From the NCBI GenBank assembly GCA_028703645.1, contig JAQVML010000044.1, positions 1-8,089 on the forward strand: a stretch of DNA of 8,089 nucleotides, read 5' to 3'. Position 1 is the first letter of the stretch; every line of letters begins with the position of its first letter. The translations under genes were made by a program, and so were the position numbers. The DNA comes from Eubacteriales bacterium (GTDB lineage Bacteria; Bacillota; Clostridia; Christensenellales; CAG-138). Below are positions 1 to 5,476 of this stretch, piece by piece. The notes under the pieces are model-generated. The model worked only from the letters and a program-made list of their open reading frames with translations, was not told where the DNA came from and made no database searches.

Positions 1-362
1 ATCATGTCCGGCGTTGCAACGCAGACGTCAAACTCAAACCAGTTCTCGGTCTGGATCTTTTTCACGAGGTCTTCGTCGCCAACATAGTCGGCGCCGGCTT
101 CCTGAGCTTCGCGGGCTTTGTCAGCCTTTGCAAAGACGAGGACGCGAACCTTTTTGCCCGTGCCATGCGGCAGAACGACCGCACCGCGGACCTGCTGGTC
201 CGCATGGCGGGGATCGACGCCGAGGCGGATGGAAGCTTCGATCGTCTCGTCAAACTTCGCTTTCGCGGTGGTCAGAACGAGATCGAGGCCTTCACGAACA
301 TCGTACTGCTTTTGCGCTTCGATGCTCTTTTTGCTTTCGGTATACTTTTTGCCGTGTTTCAT
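1..362 (-). CDS. rplA: 50S ribosomal protein L1, N-terminal part (3' end beyond window)
   Basis: L1 binds the L1 stalk of 23S rRNA and helps release deacylated tRNA; it also commonly represses its own operon by binding mRNA. The visible 120 codons begin MKHGKKYTESKK and continue through a typical L1 domain I, with an RLGVDPRHADQQVRGAVVLPHG-like rRNA-binding stretch (split here: RLGVDPRHADQQVRG at about residues 46-60, then AVVLPHGTGK) and end in EFDVCVATPDM, the usual middle of the protein. L1 is normally about 230 residues, so roughly half is missing only because the window ends. The ATG at 360-362 is preceded by GGGGG at 372-376 (9 nt spacing), which directly follows the rplK stop codon, so the two genes are probably translationally coupled. 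It is the last visible gene of the rpmG-secE-nusG-rplK-rplA operon. Identification is secure. Confidence 0.97.
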   Translation of the reverse strand, partial: MKHGKKYTESKKSIEAQKQYDVREGLDLVLTTAKAKFDETIEASIRLGVDPRHADQQVRGAVVLPHGTGKKVRVLVFAKADKAREAQEAGADYVGDEDLVKKIQTENWFEFDVCVATPDM

Positions 363-376
363 ATTCTCGTTCCCCC

Positions 377-802
377 TCAGTCTCCGACGATGATGCCCAT
401 GCTGCGCGCTGTGCCCGCAACCATAGACATTGCCGTTTCCACGCTGCCAGCGTTGAGGTCGGGCATCTTGAGCTCCGCAATCTCACGCACTTGAGCTTTG
501 GAAATGGTGGCAACCTTCGTCTTGTTCGGTACACCGGAGGCGGTCTCGATGCCGCAAGCCTTCTTGATCAGAACGGCGGCAGGAGGCGTCTTGGTGATAA
601 ACGAGAACGAACGATCTGCATACACGGTGATAACGACCGGAATGATCAGACCGGCAGACTTCTGCGTGCGTTCATTGAACTCTTTGCAGAAAGCCATGAT
701 GTTGACGCCCTGTTGACCCAGCGCTGGGCCTACCGGCGGCGCGGGCGTCGCTTTAGCCGCAGGAATTTGCAGTTTTACATAGCCTTGGATTTTCTTTGCC
801 AT
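377..802 (-). CDS. rplK: 50S ribosomal protein L11
   Basis: L11 binds the GTPase-associated centre of 23S rRNA together with L10, takes part in factor-dependent GTP hydrolysis and the stringent response, and is the target region of thiostrepton. The product is 141 residues, the usual size. The N-terminal domain (about 1-70) contains the proline-rich segment PAPPVGPALGQQGVNIMAFC at 20-39, including the prolines tied to thiostrepton sensitivity; a short KTPP linker (71-74) leads to the rRNA-binding C-terminal domain ending in ARSMGIIVGD. The reading frame stays open upstream to a GTG at 856, but the ATG at 800-802 is chosen because MAKKIQGYVKLQ is the standard L11 N-terminus and a GGAGG (811-815) precedes it. 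The upstream extension overlaps the putative L1-binding structure and is not protein-like. It is followed 14 nt later by rplA. Confidence 0.98.
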   Translation of the reverse strand: MAKKIQGYVKLQIPAAKATPAPPVGPALGQQGVNIMAFCKEFNERTQKSAGLIIPVVITVYADRSFSFITKTPPAAVLIKKACGIETASGVPNKTKVATISKAQVREIAELKMPDLNAGSVETAMSMVAGTARSMGIIVGD

Positions 803-810
803 TGCAGTTT

Positions 811-815
811 CCTCC
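811..815 (-). promoter_or_regulatory. rplK ribosome binding site
   Basis: On the minus strand GGAGG is followed by 8 nt and then the ATG of rplK. It fixes the start at 802 rather than at the in-frame GTG at 856, which lies 18 codons upstream inside a structured leader. Confidence 0.85.
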
Positions 816-827
816 GTTTTATTGGTT

Positions 828-856
828 GTGGTAAGCGGGGTGCCTCCCCCTCCCAC
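828..856 (-). promoter_or_regulatory. Putative ribosomal protein L1 mRNA-binding site (autoregulatory) upstream of rplK
   Basis: Seen on the minus strand: GTGGGAG at the 5' side and TTACCAC at the 3' side flank an inner GGGG/CCCC stem. The outer GTGG (856-853) pairs with CCAC (831-828), and an asymmetric internal loop (GA on one side, GCTTA on the other) separates it from the inner stem with loop GAGGCA or close. From established knowledge, the 23S rRNA L1 stalk has the same pattern, GTGGGAGG on one side and ATACCAC on the other with an asymmetric loop, and L1 represses L11-L1 operons by binding an mRNA mimic of it. The site lies 25 nt upstream of the rplK start, as expected for translational repression of rplK and, by coupling, rplA. 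The function is inferred from resemblance and position. Confidence 0.75.
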
Positions 857-892
857 GTTCTATCAACGCGGATGCGTTATAGATAAATGAAA

Positions 893-1480
893 TTAGATCC
901 GCTGTACCTGTACAAAGTCCAGCTCAACAGGCGTCTCTCTGCCAAACATAGAGACAGTCAGCTTGATCTTCTGGCGCTCGATATCGAGTGCCTCTACGCG
1001 GCCGGTGAAGTTCTCCAGCGGCCCGTTGATGACGCGGACGGTTTCGCCCACTTCGATATTGAGCATGATCGGAATGCGCTCCACGCCCATCGCGGTGACT
1101 TCTTCGTCCGATAGCGGAACCGGCTTACTGCCGGGGCCAACGAAACCGGTCACGCCGCGGGTATTGCGAACCACATACCAAGCGCGGGGATTCATCACAA
1201 GATCGACGGATTTCCCGCCGCCTTGCTCCGCCGGACGTTCCTTTTCAAAAACATCGACGAGCATCTTTACCATTACATAGCCGGGAAATACTTTTCTCTG
1301 GGTTACTTTGCGTTTTCCGTTGGGCAAAATTTCGATGGTTTCCTCCGTGGGGTATTTCACCTCAAGGATGATATCCTGAAGCCCTGCGTTCTCCACGGAT
1401 TTTTCAAGGTCTTCTTTAACCTTGTTTTCATAACCCGAGTAGGTATGAACCACGTACCATTTTGCTTCCTGCACGCTCAT
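893..1480 (-). CDS. nusG: Transcription termination/antitermination factor NusG
   Basis: NusG is the universal Spt5-family factor that binds the RNA polymerase clamp through its NGN domain and couples transcription to Rho, NusE or pausing signals through its KOW domain. The product is 195 residues. The NGN domain begins at KWYVVHTYSGYENKVKEDLE (7-26), contains KVFPGYVMVKM (63-73) and WYVVRNTRGVTGFVGPGSKP (101-120). The KOW domain is at about 145-176 (GETVRVINGPLENFTGRVEAL), followed by the conserved MFGRETPVELDFVQV. Between KM (72-73) and WYVVRNT (101) lies a stretch rich in charged residues and glycine (FEKERPAEQGGGK), where Bacillus NusG has only a few residues, giving an insertion of about 17. 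It lies 6 nt downstream of secE, so the two are co-translated. The start is discussed in the ribosome-binding-site entry. Confidence 0.98.
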   Translation of the reverse strand: MSVQEAKWYVVHTYSGYENKVKEDLEKSVENAGLQDIILEVKYPTEETIEILPNGKRKVTQRKVFPGYVMVKMLVDVFEKERPAEQGGGKSVDLVMNPRAWYVVRNTRGVTGFVGPGSKPVPLSDEEVTAMGVERIPIMLNIEVGETVRVINGPLENFTGRVEALDIERQKIKLTVSMFGRETPVELDFVQVQRI

Positions 1481-1489
1481 AACTCCTTA
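1472..1489 (-). promoter_or_regulatory. nusG ribosome binding site with two possible starts
   Basis: On the minus strand the secE stop TAA runs straight into GGAG (TAAGGAGTTATGAGCGTG). The ATG at 1478-1480 is only 2 nt after GGAG, which is unusually close, whereas the GTG two codons later (1472-1474) has an 8 nt spacing. Either start gives a normal NusG (195 or 193 residues). The ATG is kept as the annotated start, but the GTG is a real alternative. Confidence 0.5.
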
Positions 1490-2134
1490 CCCGATTTTGA
1501 TACTGCTCAATGCGCCGAAACCGCTCGAAAATGCCAGATCGAGAAGGCCGATGAGAAGCGCCATTGCCAGAACAAAGACAGCCACAGCCAGCGTATGGCT
1601 GAAGAGCTCTTTGCCGGAAAGCCATGTGAGCTTCTTCACTTCGCCGATCATTTCGCGCAGAAAGCGCGAGAGGCCGACGTCGTGTTTGCCATCGACGGCG
1701 ATGACATAGATAAGCGAAATTACGGCGGCAACAATGCCGCAAACAAGCGCGATCGTGCCCATCTTGGCAGTTGCGGTCAAAATGACTAGCGCGTATACGA
1801 TGGATAGCGTGCCGAGCCACATGAGCGTCCTGCCCTTTTTGCTAAACAGGCCAAGCACACCAGCGACGGCCATCAGTATGCCCAGCAGACCGCTGGCAAC
1901 CTTCAGGCCGGTCGAAAGCGTGTATCCCTCAGAAGGGGTCACGATTTGAAGCGTATTGTAAACGGCGAGGAAAAGCCCGCCTGCCGCGAGAAGGATGGTT
2001 GCGGGCAGGAGCAGCTTCGGGGCGATGATGCTCCAGAACGGCTTCTTGCGCGCATGACCATGCGCGTCGATCTTAGCGATCTTCTTATCCGCGCTCTTGG
2101 CATCCTTCTTGGGTGTGCTCAGATTCTGTGCCAT
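1487..2134 (-). CDS. secE: Preprotein translocase subunit SecE with a large multi-TM N-terminal extension
   Basis: SecE clamps the two halves of SecY in the SecYEG protein-conducting channel. The C-terminal part is recognisable as the SecE core: an amphipathic helix FLREMIGEVKKLTWLSGKEL (158-177) followed by one membrane helix (about 180-200). The usual TWPS motif reads TWLS here. The protein is 215 residues, whereas Gram-positive SecE is normally 60-75 residues with one helix and E. coli SecE has about 127 with three. The additional N-terminal part has a Lys-rich cytosolic head (1-31) and four hydrophobic segments at about 40-60, 76-97, 104-122 and 126-147, so five membrane spans in all. The ATG has AGAGGA just upstream (minus strand) and lies 24 nt after rpmG, leaving no room for a separate gene. 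Position between rpmG and nusG is the canonical secE slot. Family assignment is strong; the role of the extension is unknown. Confidence 0.92.
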   Translation of the reverse strand: MAQNLSTPKKDAKSADKKIAKIDAHGHARKKPFWSIIAPKLLLPATILLAAGGLFLAVYNTLQIVTPSEGYTLSTGLKVASGLLGILMAVAGVLGLFSKKGRTLMWLGTLSIVYALVILTATAKMGTIALVCGIVAAVISLIYVIAVDGKHDVGLSRFLREMIGEVKKLTWLSGKELFSHTLAVAVFVLAMALLIGLLDLAFSSGFGALSSIKIG

Positions 2135-2158
2135 ATCGTTCCTCTTTCGTCGTTTCCG

Positions 2159-2320
2159 TTACTTTGACTCGCGATGCGTGGTGTGTTTGCGGCAGAAACG
2201 GCAATACTTGCTGAACTCAAGTCGCTCAGGGTCGTTCTTTTTGTTCTTGTAGGTGTTGTAGTTCCTCTGCTTGCACTCGGTGCAGGCCAGGGTGATCTTT
2301 ACGCGTGCATCTGCTGCCAT
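2159..2320 (-). CDS. rpmG: 50S ribosomal protein L33 (zinc-ribbon form)
   Basis: A 53-codon gene on the minus strand, starting MAADARVKITLACTECK and ending THRESK before TAA. L33 is a small protein of the large subunit near the E site. It has the two CxxC pairs (C13/C16 and C40/C43) of the zinc-binding C+ form, and the core NYNTYKNKKNDPERLEFSKYC is typical of bacterial L33. A strong GGAGGG (2329-2334) sits 8 nt before the ATG. As the first gene after the promoter at 2387-2415, it opens the operon rpmG-secE-nusG-rplK-rplA, the standard order in many Bacillota. Firmicutes often carry a second, cysteine-free rpmG elsewhere; that cannot be seen here. Confidence 0.96.
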   Translation of the reverse strand: MAADARVKITLACTECKQRNYNTYKNKKNDPERLEFSKYCRFCRKHTTHRESK

Positions 2321-2363
2321 GGTCAAAACCCTCCGTAAATTCGGTTAAAACATCATAAATCGA

Positions 2364-2378
2364 GCCCCTTTGCGGGGC
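2364..2378 (-). promoter_or_regulatory. 5'-terminal hairpin in the rpmG operon leader
   Basis: On the minus strand GCCCC-GCAAA-GGGGC forms a 5-bp GC stem with a 5-nt loop. The predicted transcription start is near 2380, so the hairpin would sit at the very 5' end of the operon mRNA, where such structures often slow decay from the 5' end. It is not followed by a clean U-run, so it is not a good terminator of the upstream tldE transcript. The function is inferred. Confidence 0.55.
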
Positions 2379-2386
2379 ACCTTCAA

Positions 2387-2415
2387 AAGATACCATAACA
2401 AAGGGGCCGTGTCAA
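2387..2415 (-). promoter_or_regulatory. Sigma-70/SigA-type promoter of the rpmG-secE-nusG-rplK-rplA operon
   Basis: On the minus strand a perfect -35 TTGACA (2415-2410) is separated by exactly 17 nt from -10 TATCTT (2392-2387). The predicted start is near 2380, giving a leader of about 60 nt to the rpmG ATG. The strength of the match fits a ribosomal operon. No other good promoter was seen within the operon. Confidence 0.82.
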
Positions 2416-2465
2416 TCGAATATTTCTATTTTCCAGACTTTTTGCGAAAAACAGGCGTTCTTGCG

Positions 2466-3797
2466 TCAGTTTCCCGCGACCGTTAGGCCGGAGATGAGGA
2501 TGCTTGGCGAGCCGAAATAGCCGCCCTGCGGCAAACCGAAGCGCAGGTCGCTTCCAACCGCGACAACATCCTTCATCATCGTGATAAAGTTGCCCGCAAC
2601 GGTGATGTTGGAGACCGGGCGCACGATGACCCCGTCTTTGACGTGGAAGCCCGCCGCCTTGAGCGAGAAATCGCCGGAGACCGAATCTACGCCCGTATGA
2701 AGCCCTTCGAGTTCGGAGATGACAAGCCCGTCTTTGAGCTCTATGAGCAGGTCCTCATAGCCGAGTTTCCCCGGTTCAACGCGAAATATGGTAGGCGCCA
2801 CGCCAACCGAGGAAGCGGCGCTGCCACGGCTCGCGTTGCCCGTGCTCTCAACCCCCGCTTTCTTCGCGGTCTTGAGGTTATGCAGCAGCGTCTTGAGCAC
2901 GCCGTGTTCAACAATCGCTTTCTTCACGCAAGGCGTGCCCTCACCATCAAACGCACGAGGTGCGACCGGATCAAACGGATCGTCCCAGATGGTGACGATA
3001 CTGTTTGCAATCTCCCGCCCTTCTTTTCCGGCGAGAAGAGAATAGCCTTTTTGTGCCTGATCCGCCGAGAACATCGGCGAAAACGCGCTCATTAGATCGC
3101 TCATCGCAAACGGCTTGAGCAGCACGCGATAGCAGCCGGAGTCGACGGGGCTTGCGCCGAGCTTGCCCAGCGCGTCCTCTACCGCCTCTTTTGCGCAATC
3201 TTCTACGCTTGCTGCTTCCGTACCCATGCGGAACGCAAAGCCGGTCTGGATTTCCAATCCATCCTCTACCGAAGGCATCACGAAGAGATACGAGCTGTTG
3301 TTACTGCGCTCGGCATGTAGACCAAGCGAGTTTTCCATCACGACCGCGCCGGAATCATAGCCTACCGTGCAGTAGACCACGCGTTTTACGCGCGCATCGA
3401 GCGAAAGGCACGCCTGTTCCAGCCGTTTGGCGAGCGCAATGCGCTGCGATTCGGTTAAATACTTGAGCGCGCTGTCCTCGCGCTTGACACTCTGGTAGGT
3501 CTGCTTGGTCTGCATCGGGTGATCGTCGTCGCTCTCGATGCACTTCGCGTTGTCCGCCGCGTGATCGACCAGCTTTTCCGGCTCGTCGATCCGCTCGGTA
3601 TACGCATAGCCTTCTTTTCCGTTGAGAGACACACGAACAGAGACGCCCGCTTCTCTGCTGACGCTGTAGCGGTCGATCTCGCCCGCATTTGCGTTGACTT
3701 CAAACGATTCGCCGTTTGCATAATACAGTTCTGATGAAGCGCAGCCGATCTCTTTGGCATACGCCGTTGCGCGTGTTGCAAATTCCTGATACGTCAT
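2466..3797 (-). CDS. tldE: TldE/PmbA-family subunit of the TldD/TldE metalloprotease
   Basis: TldE (PmbA) is the non-catalytic partner of TldD. The heterodimer forms a barrel that degrades unfolded short peptides and, in some bacteria, trims leader peptides of modified peptides such as microcin B17 or acts on CcdA. The product is 443 residues, close to E. coli PmbA (about 450). The N-terminal domain (about 1-90) includes EVNANAGEIDRYSVSREAGVSVRV-type residues (33-56), and the C-terminal domain (about 220-443) includes AFDGEGTP (282-289), TGNASRG (319-325), GLHTGVDSVSGDFSLKAAG (365-383) and the terminal FGSPSILISGLTVAG. There is no HExxxH; LLKPFAMSDLMSAF (226-239) occupies that place, as expected for TldE. 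The ATG at 3795-3797 overlaps the tldD stop as ATGA, with AGGGGG just upstream; a longer upstream reading frame (to 3911) lies inside tldD and is not used. No terminator is evident after its stop. Confidence 0.93.
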   Translation of the reverse strand: MTYQEFATRATAYAKEIGCASSELYYANGESFEVNANAGEIDRYSVSREAGVSVRVSLNGKEGYAYTERIDEPEKLVDHAADNAKCIESDDDHPMQTKQTYQSVKREDSALKYLTESQRIALAKRLEQACLSLDARVKRVVYCTVGYDSGAVVMENSLGLHAERSNNSSYLFVMPSVEDGLEIQTGFAFRMGTEAASVEDCAKEAVEDALGKLGASPVDSGCYRVLLKPFAMSDLMSAFSPMFSADQAQKGYSLLAGKEGREIANSIVTIWDDPFDPVAPRAFDGEGTPCVKKAIVEHGVLKTLLHNLKTAKKAGVESTGNASRGSAASSVGVAPTIFRVEPGKLGYEDLLIELKDGLVISELEGLHTGVDSVSGDFSLKAAGFHVKDGVIVRPVSNITVAGNFITMMKDVVAVGSDLRFGLPQGGYFGSPSILISGLTVAGN

Positions 3798-5191
3798 TCG
3801 ATCGCACCCCCTTTGCCGCCGATGGTCATGCCGGAAACTCGAATGCGCGGTTGACCAACATTGGTCGGCACCGCGCCGGAGAGTGAGCCGCACATGCCCG
3901 CCGACATCCACATATTCTTACCCACGCGGTCGATCTTGAGCAGCACTTTGCTGCCTTTTCCGACCAGCGTCGCGCCGCGAACGGGAGAAACGATCTTGCC
4001 GTTTCTGACCCAGTAGCCTTCCGCCACGCTGAAGTTGAATTCTCCTGTCGAAGGATTGACGGAGCCGCCGCCCATCTTCTTAGCAAACAAACCTTCCGCC
4101 ATGCTGGAGATCATCTCGTCGTCGTCATCCGAACCCGGACAGATAAACGTGTTTGTCATGCGGGACGTCGGCGCAAACATGTAGCCCTGCCTGCGGGAAG
4201 AGCCGGTGCTCGGCATTTCCATGCGACGGGAACCAAGTTTGTCGATCAGGTAGCCTTTCAGAATGCCATTTTCGATGAGGAGGTTTCGTTGCGGTTTACC
4301 GCCCTCGTCGTCCACATTGATCGAACCCCACTCGCCGGGAAGTGTTCCGTCGTCCACCGCGCTGACGCAGTTCGCGGCGATCTTGGTATTGAGTTTGCCG
4401 CAGAAGACCGAGTTGTTTCGTCCGACCGCCGTCGCTTCGAGCGAATGCCCGCAGGCTTCGTGGAAGATGACGCCGCCGAATCCGCCGTCGATGACCACGG
4501 GCAAATTGCCCGCCGGGCACTCCGGCGCATGCAGCATGGTCACCGCCATGTTTGCCGCGACTTTTGCAGACTGCTCGACGTCGATAACGTCGCGATAGGC
4601 TTCAAATCCGCGGCAGCTGCCCGGGCCAACAAAGCCCGTCTGCGCTTCGGTGCCGTTCATCGCAACCGCCTGTAAGTAAATACGCGTTCTCGGGCGCTCG
4701 TCGGTGACGTAGACGCCGTCCGTGTTCACGATGGTCACGCGCTGCACCTGATCCAGATAGCGAACCGAAGCTTGCGTGATTTCGCTAGACGCGCTCTTGA
4801 TTGCGCGCGCGCCAATGCGCATCACCTCGACGCGATCCGCATTGCCGATGGTATCAAACGGTTGCTTTACCGGCGTAATGAAGCGATTGAGCGAAAGCTT
4901 GATTTCGCTGTTTGGCGAAAACTTTGCCTCGCCGAGCGCTGCGGCAGCCGCGCGAGCGGTTTCCATCAGCGATTGCTCGCTCACGTCCGCACAGTAGGCA
5001 TAGGCGCTCTGTGTGCCAAGCAGCACGCGCACTCCCGCGCCGGAAATGCGCGCATAGTTCGCGCTCTCCACCTTGCCGTCGATCATCTCGATCCGCGTAC
5101 TCTCGTTGTCCTCTAAAAACAATTCAGCATAGTCCGCGCCGCTTTTTTGCGCCTCATGAAGCACCGCGCGGGCTGTTTCTTCCAAAATCAA
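3794..5191 (-). CDS. tldD: TldD-family zinc metalloprotease
   Basis: TldD is the catalytic subunit of the TldD/TldE protease (peptidase family U62), which threads unstructured peptides into a heterodimer chamber. With the TTG start the product is 465 residues, near the E. coli size of 481. The catalytic motif HEACGHSLEA lies at 244-253 (H244, E245, H249), and the Cys of GMCGSLSG at C434 fits the third metal ligand known from E. coli TldD. Other family landmarks are the N-terminal RIEMIDGKVESANY (33-46), GRNNSVF (257-263), DDEGGKPQRN (294-303), and the C-terminal QPRIRVSGMTIGG. The gene is first in a two-gene operon with tldE and is transcribed divergently from the MFS gene. The start is set by GGAGG at 5201-5205; the next upstream ATGs in frame have no such signal. 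No precursor peptide or modification gene lies beside it, so its substrate is unknown. Confidence 0.95.
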   Translation of the reverse strand: MILEETARAVLHEAQKSGADYAELFLEDNESTRIEMIDGKVESANYARISGAGVRVLLGTQSAYAYCADVSEQSLMETARAAAAALGEAKFSPNSEIKLSLNRFITPVKQPFDTIGNADRVEVMRIGARAIKSASSEITQASVRYLDQVQRVTIVNTDGVYVTDERPRTRIYLQAVAMNGTEAQTGFVGPGSCRGFEAYRDVIDVEQSAKVAANMAVTMLHAPECPAGNLPVVIDGGFGGVIFHEACGHSLEATAVGRNNSVFCGKLNTKIAANCVSAVDDGTLPGEWGSINVDDEGGKPQRNLLIENGILKGYLIDKLGSRRMEMPSTGSSRRQGYMFAPTSRMTNTFICPGSDDDDEMISSMAEGLFAKKMGGGSVNPSTGEFNFSVAEGYWVRNGKIVSPVRGATLVGKGSKVLLKIDRVGKNMWMSAGMCGSLSGAVPTNVGQPRIRVSGMTIGGKGGAIE

Positions 5192-5205
5192 GGTGTAAAT
5201 CCTCC
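5189..5205 (-). promoter_or_regulatory. tldD ribosome binding site and TTG start
   Basis: On the minus strand AGGAGG is followed after 9 nt by TTG (5191-5189), giving MILEETARAVL. The frame is open further upstream to an ATG at 5230, but the extra 13 residues (MICMQIRYRRIYT) are unlike TldD and would start upstream of, and read through, both the palindrome and the Shine-Dalgarno. TTG is therefore preferred. Use of TTG may limit expression. Confidence 0.75.
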
Positions 5206-5212
5206 TGTATCG

Positions 5213-5228
5213 GATCTGCATGCAGATC
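5213..5228. repeat. Perfect 16-bp palindrome in the tldD leader
   Basis: GATCTGCATGCAGATC reads identically on both strands. It lies 7 nt upstream of the tldD GGAGG and about 35-50 nt downstream of the predicted tldD transcription start. As DNA it could be an operator for a dimeric regulator; as RNA it could fold to a 6-bp stem with a CAUG loop next to the ribosome binding site. I do not recognise it as a known operator. Confidence 0.6.
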
Positions 5229-5268
5229 AATCGCCTGCATACGAAGGCTTTGATTGAGCCGTATATTC

Positions 5269-5297
5269 ATCATAGTGAAACGCCCGCTTCGCGTCAA
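5269..5297 (-). promoter_or_regulatory. Sigma-70/SigA-type promoter of tldD-tldE
   Basis: On the minus strand -35 TTGACG (5297-5292), 17 nt spacer, -10 TATGAT (5274-5269). The start would be near 5262, leaving a leader of about 70 nt that contains the GATCTGCA/TGCAGATC palindrome and the tldD ribosome binding site. Confidence 0.78.
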
Positions 5298-5439
5298 CCC
5301 GATTTCGCTGATGAATGGTGAACAATTATGATCGCTTAATTTCTTATATTTAAAATATGTAGCGATATCCAAATATTACTGAGAGACTGTATGGGAAAAT
5401 ATATAGTTGCATCCAATCGGTTTTCGGTTGTGCGTGATC

Positions 5440-5469
5440 TTTACAAGTAAATCCCGTACGTGTTATATT
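5440..5469 (+). promoter_or_regulatory. Putative promoter of the MFS transporter gene
   Basis: TTTACA (5440-5445) and TATATT (5464-5469) are separated by 18 nt. The -10 ends only 7 nt before the ATG at 5477, so the predicted start coincides with or lies within a base or two of the start codon. No Shine-Dalgarno is visible before this ATG, which agrees with a leaderless transcript. A more upstream promoter in the AT-rich stretch 5330-5400 cannot be excluded. Confidence 0.5.
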
Positions 5470-5476
5470 AGCGGCT

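Noticed and set aside
803..856. N-terminal extension of L11 from the GTG at 856
   Set aside because: L11 starts MAKKIQGYVKLQ with a good ribosome binding site; the extension falls on the L1-binding-like RNA structure.
14..886. Long plus-strand open frame of 290 codons opposite rplA and rplK
   Set aside because: It is antisense to two secure ribosomal protein genes, has an Arg/Ser-rich low-complexity translation and no ribosome binding site; it is a shadow frame.
2135..2158. A tRNA-Trp gene between rpmG and secE, as found in some bacteria
   Set aside because: The gap is only 24 nt, too short for any tRNA; none was seen in the other gaps either.
2364..2378. Intrinsic terminator for tldE at the GCCCC/GGGGC hairpin
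   Set aside because: The stem is 5 bp, is followed by TCGATTTATG rather than a T-run, and lies downstream of the rpmG promoter; a leader hairpin is the better reading.
3798..3911. N-terminal extension of tldE by 38 residues
   Set aside because: It lies within the tldD coding end, is Arg/His-rich and unlike PmbA; the ATGA overlap with an AGGGGG ribosome binding site is the natural start.
5192..5476. Riboswitch or hidden small gene in the divergent tldD-MFS gap
   Set aside because: Apart from the two promoters, the palindrome and the tldD ribosome binding site, I see only AT-rich sequence with no recognisable aptamer core and no small frame with a ribosome binding site.
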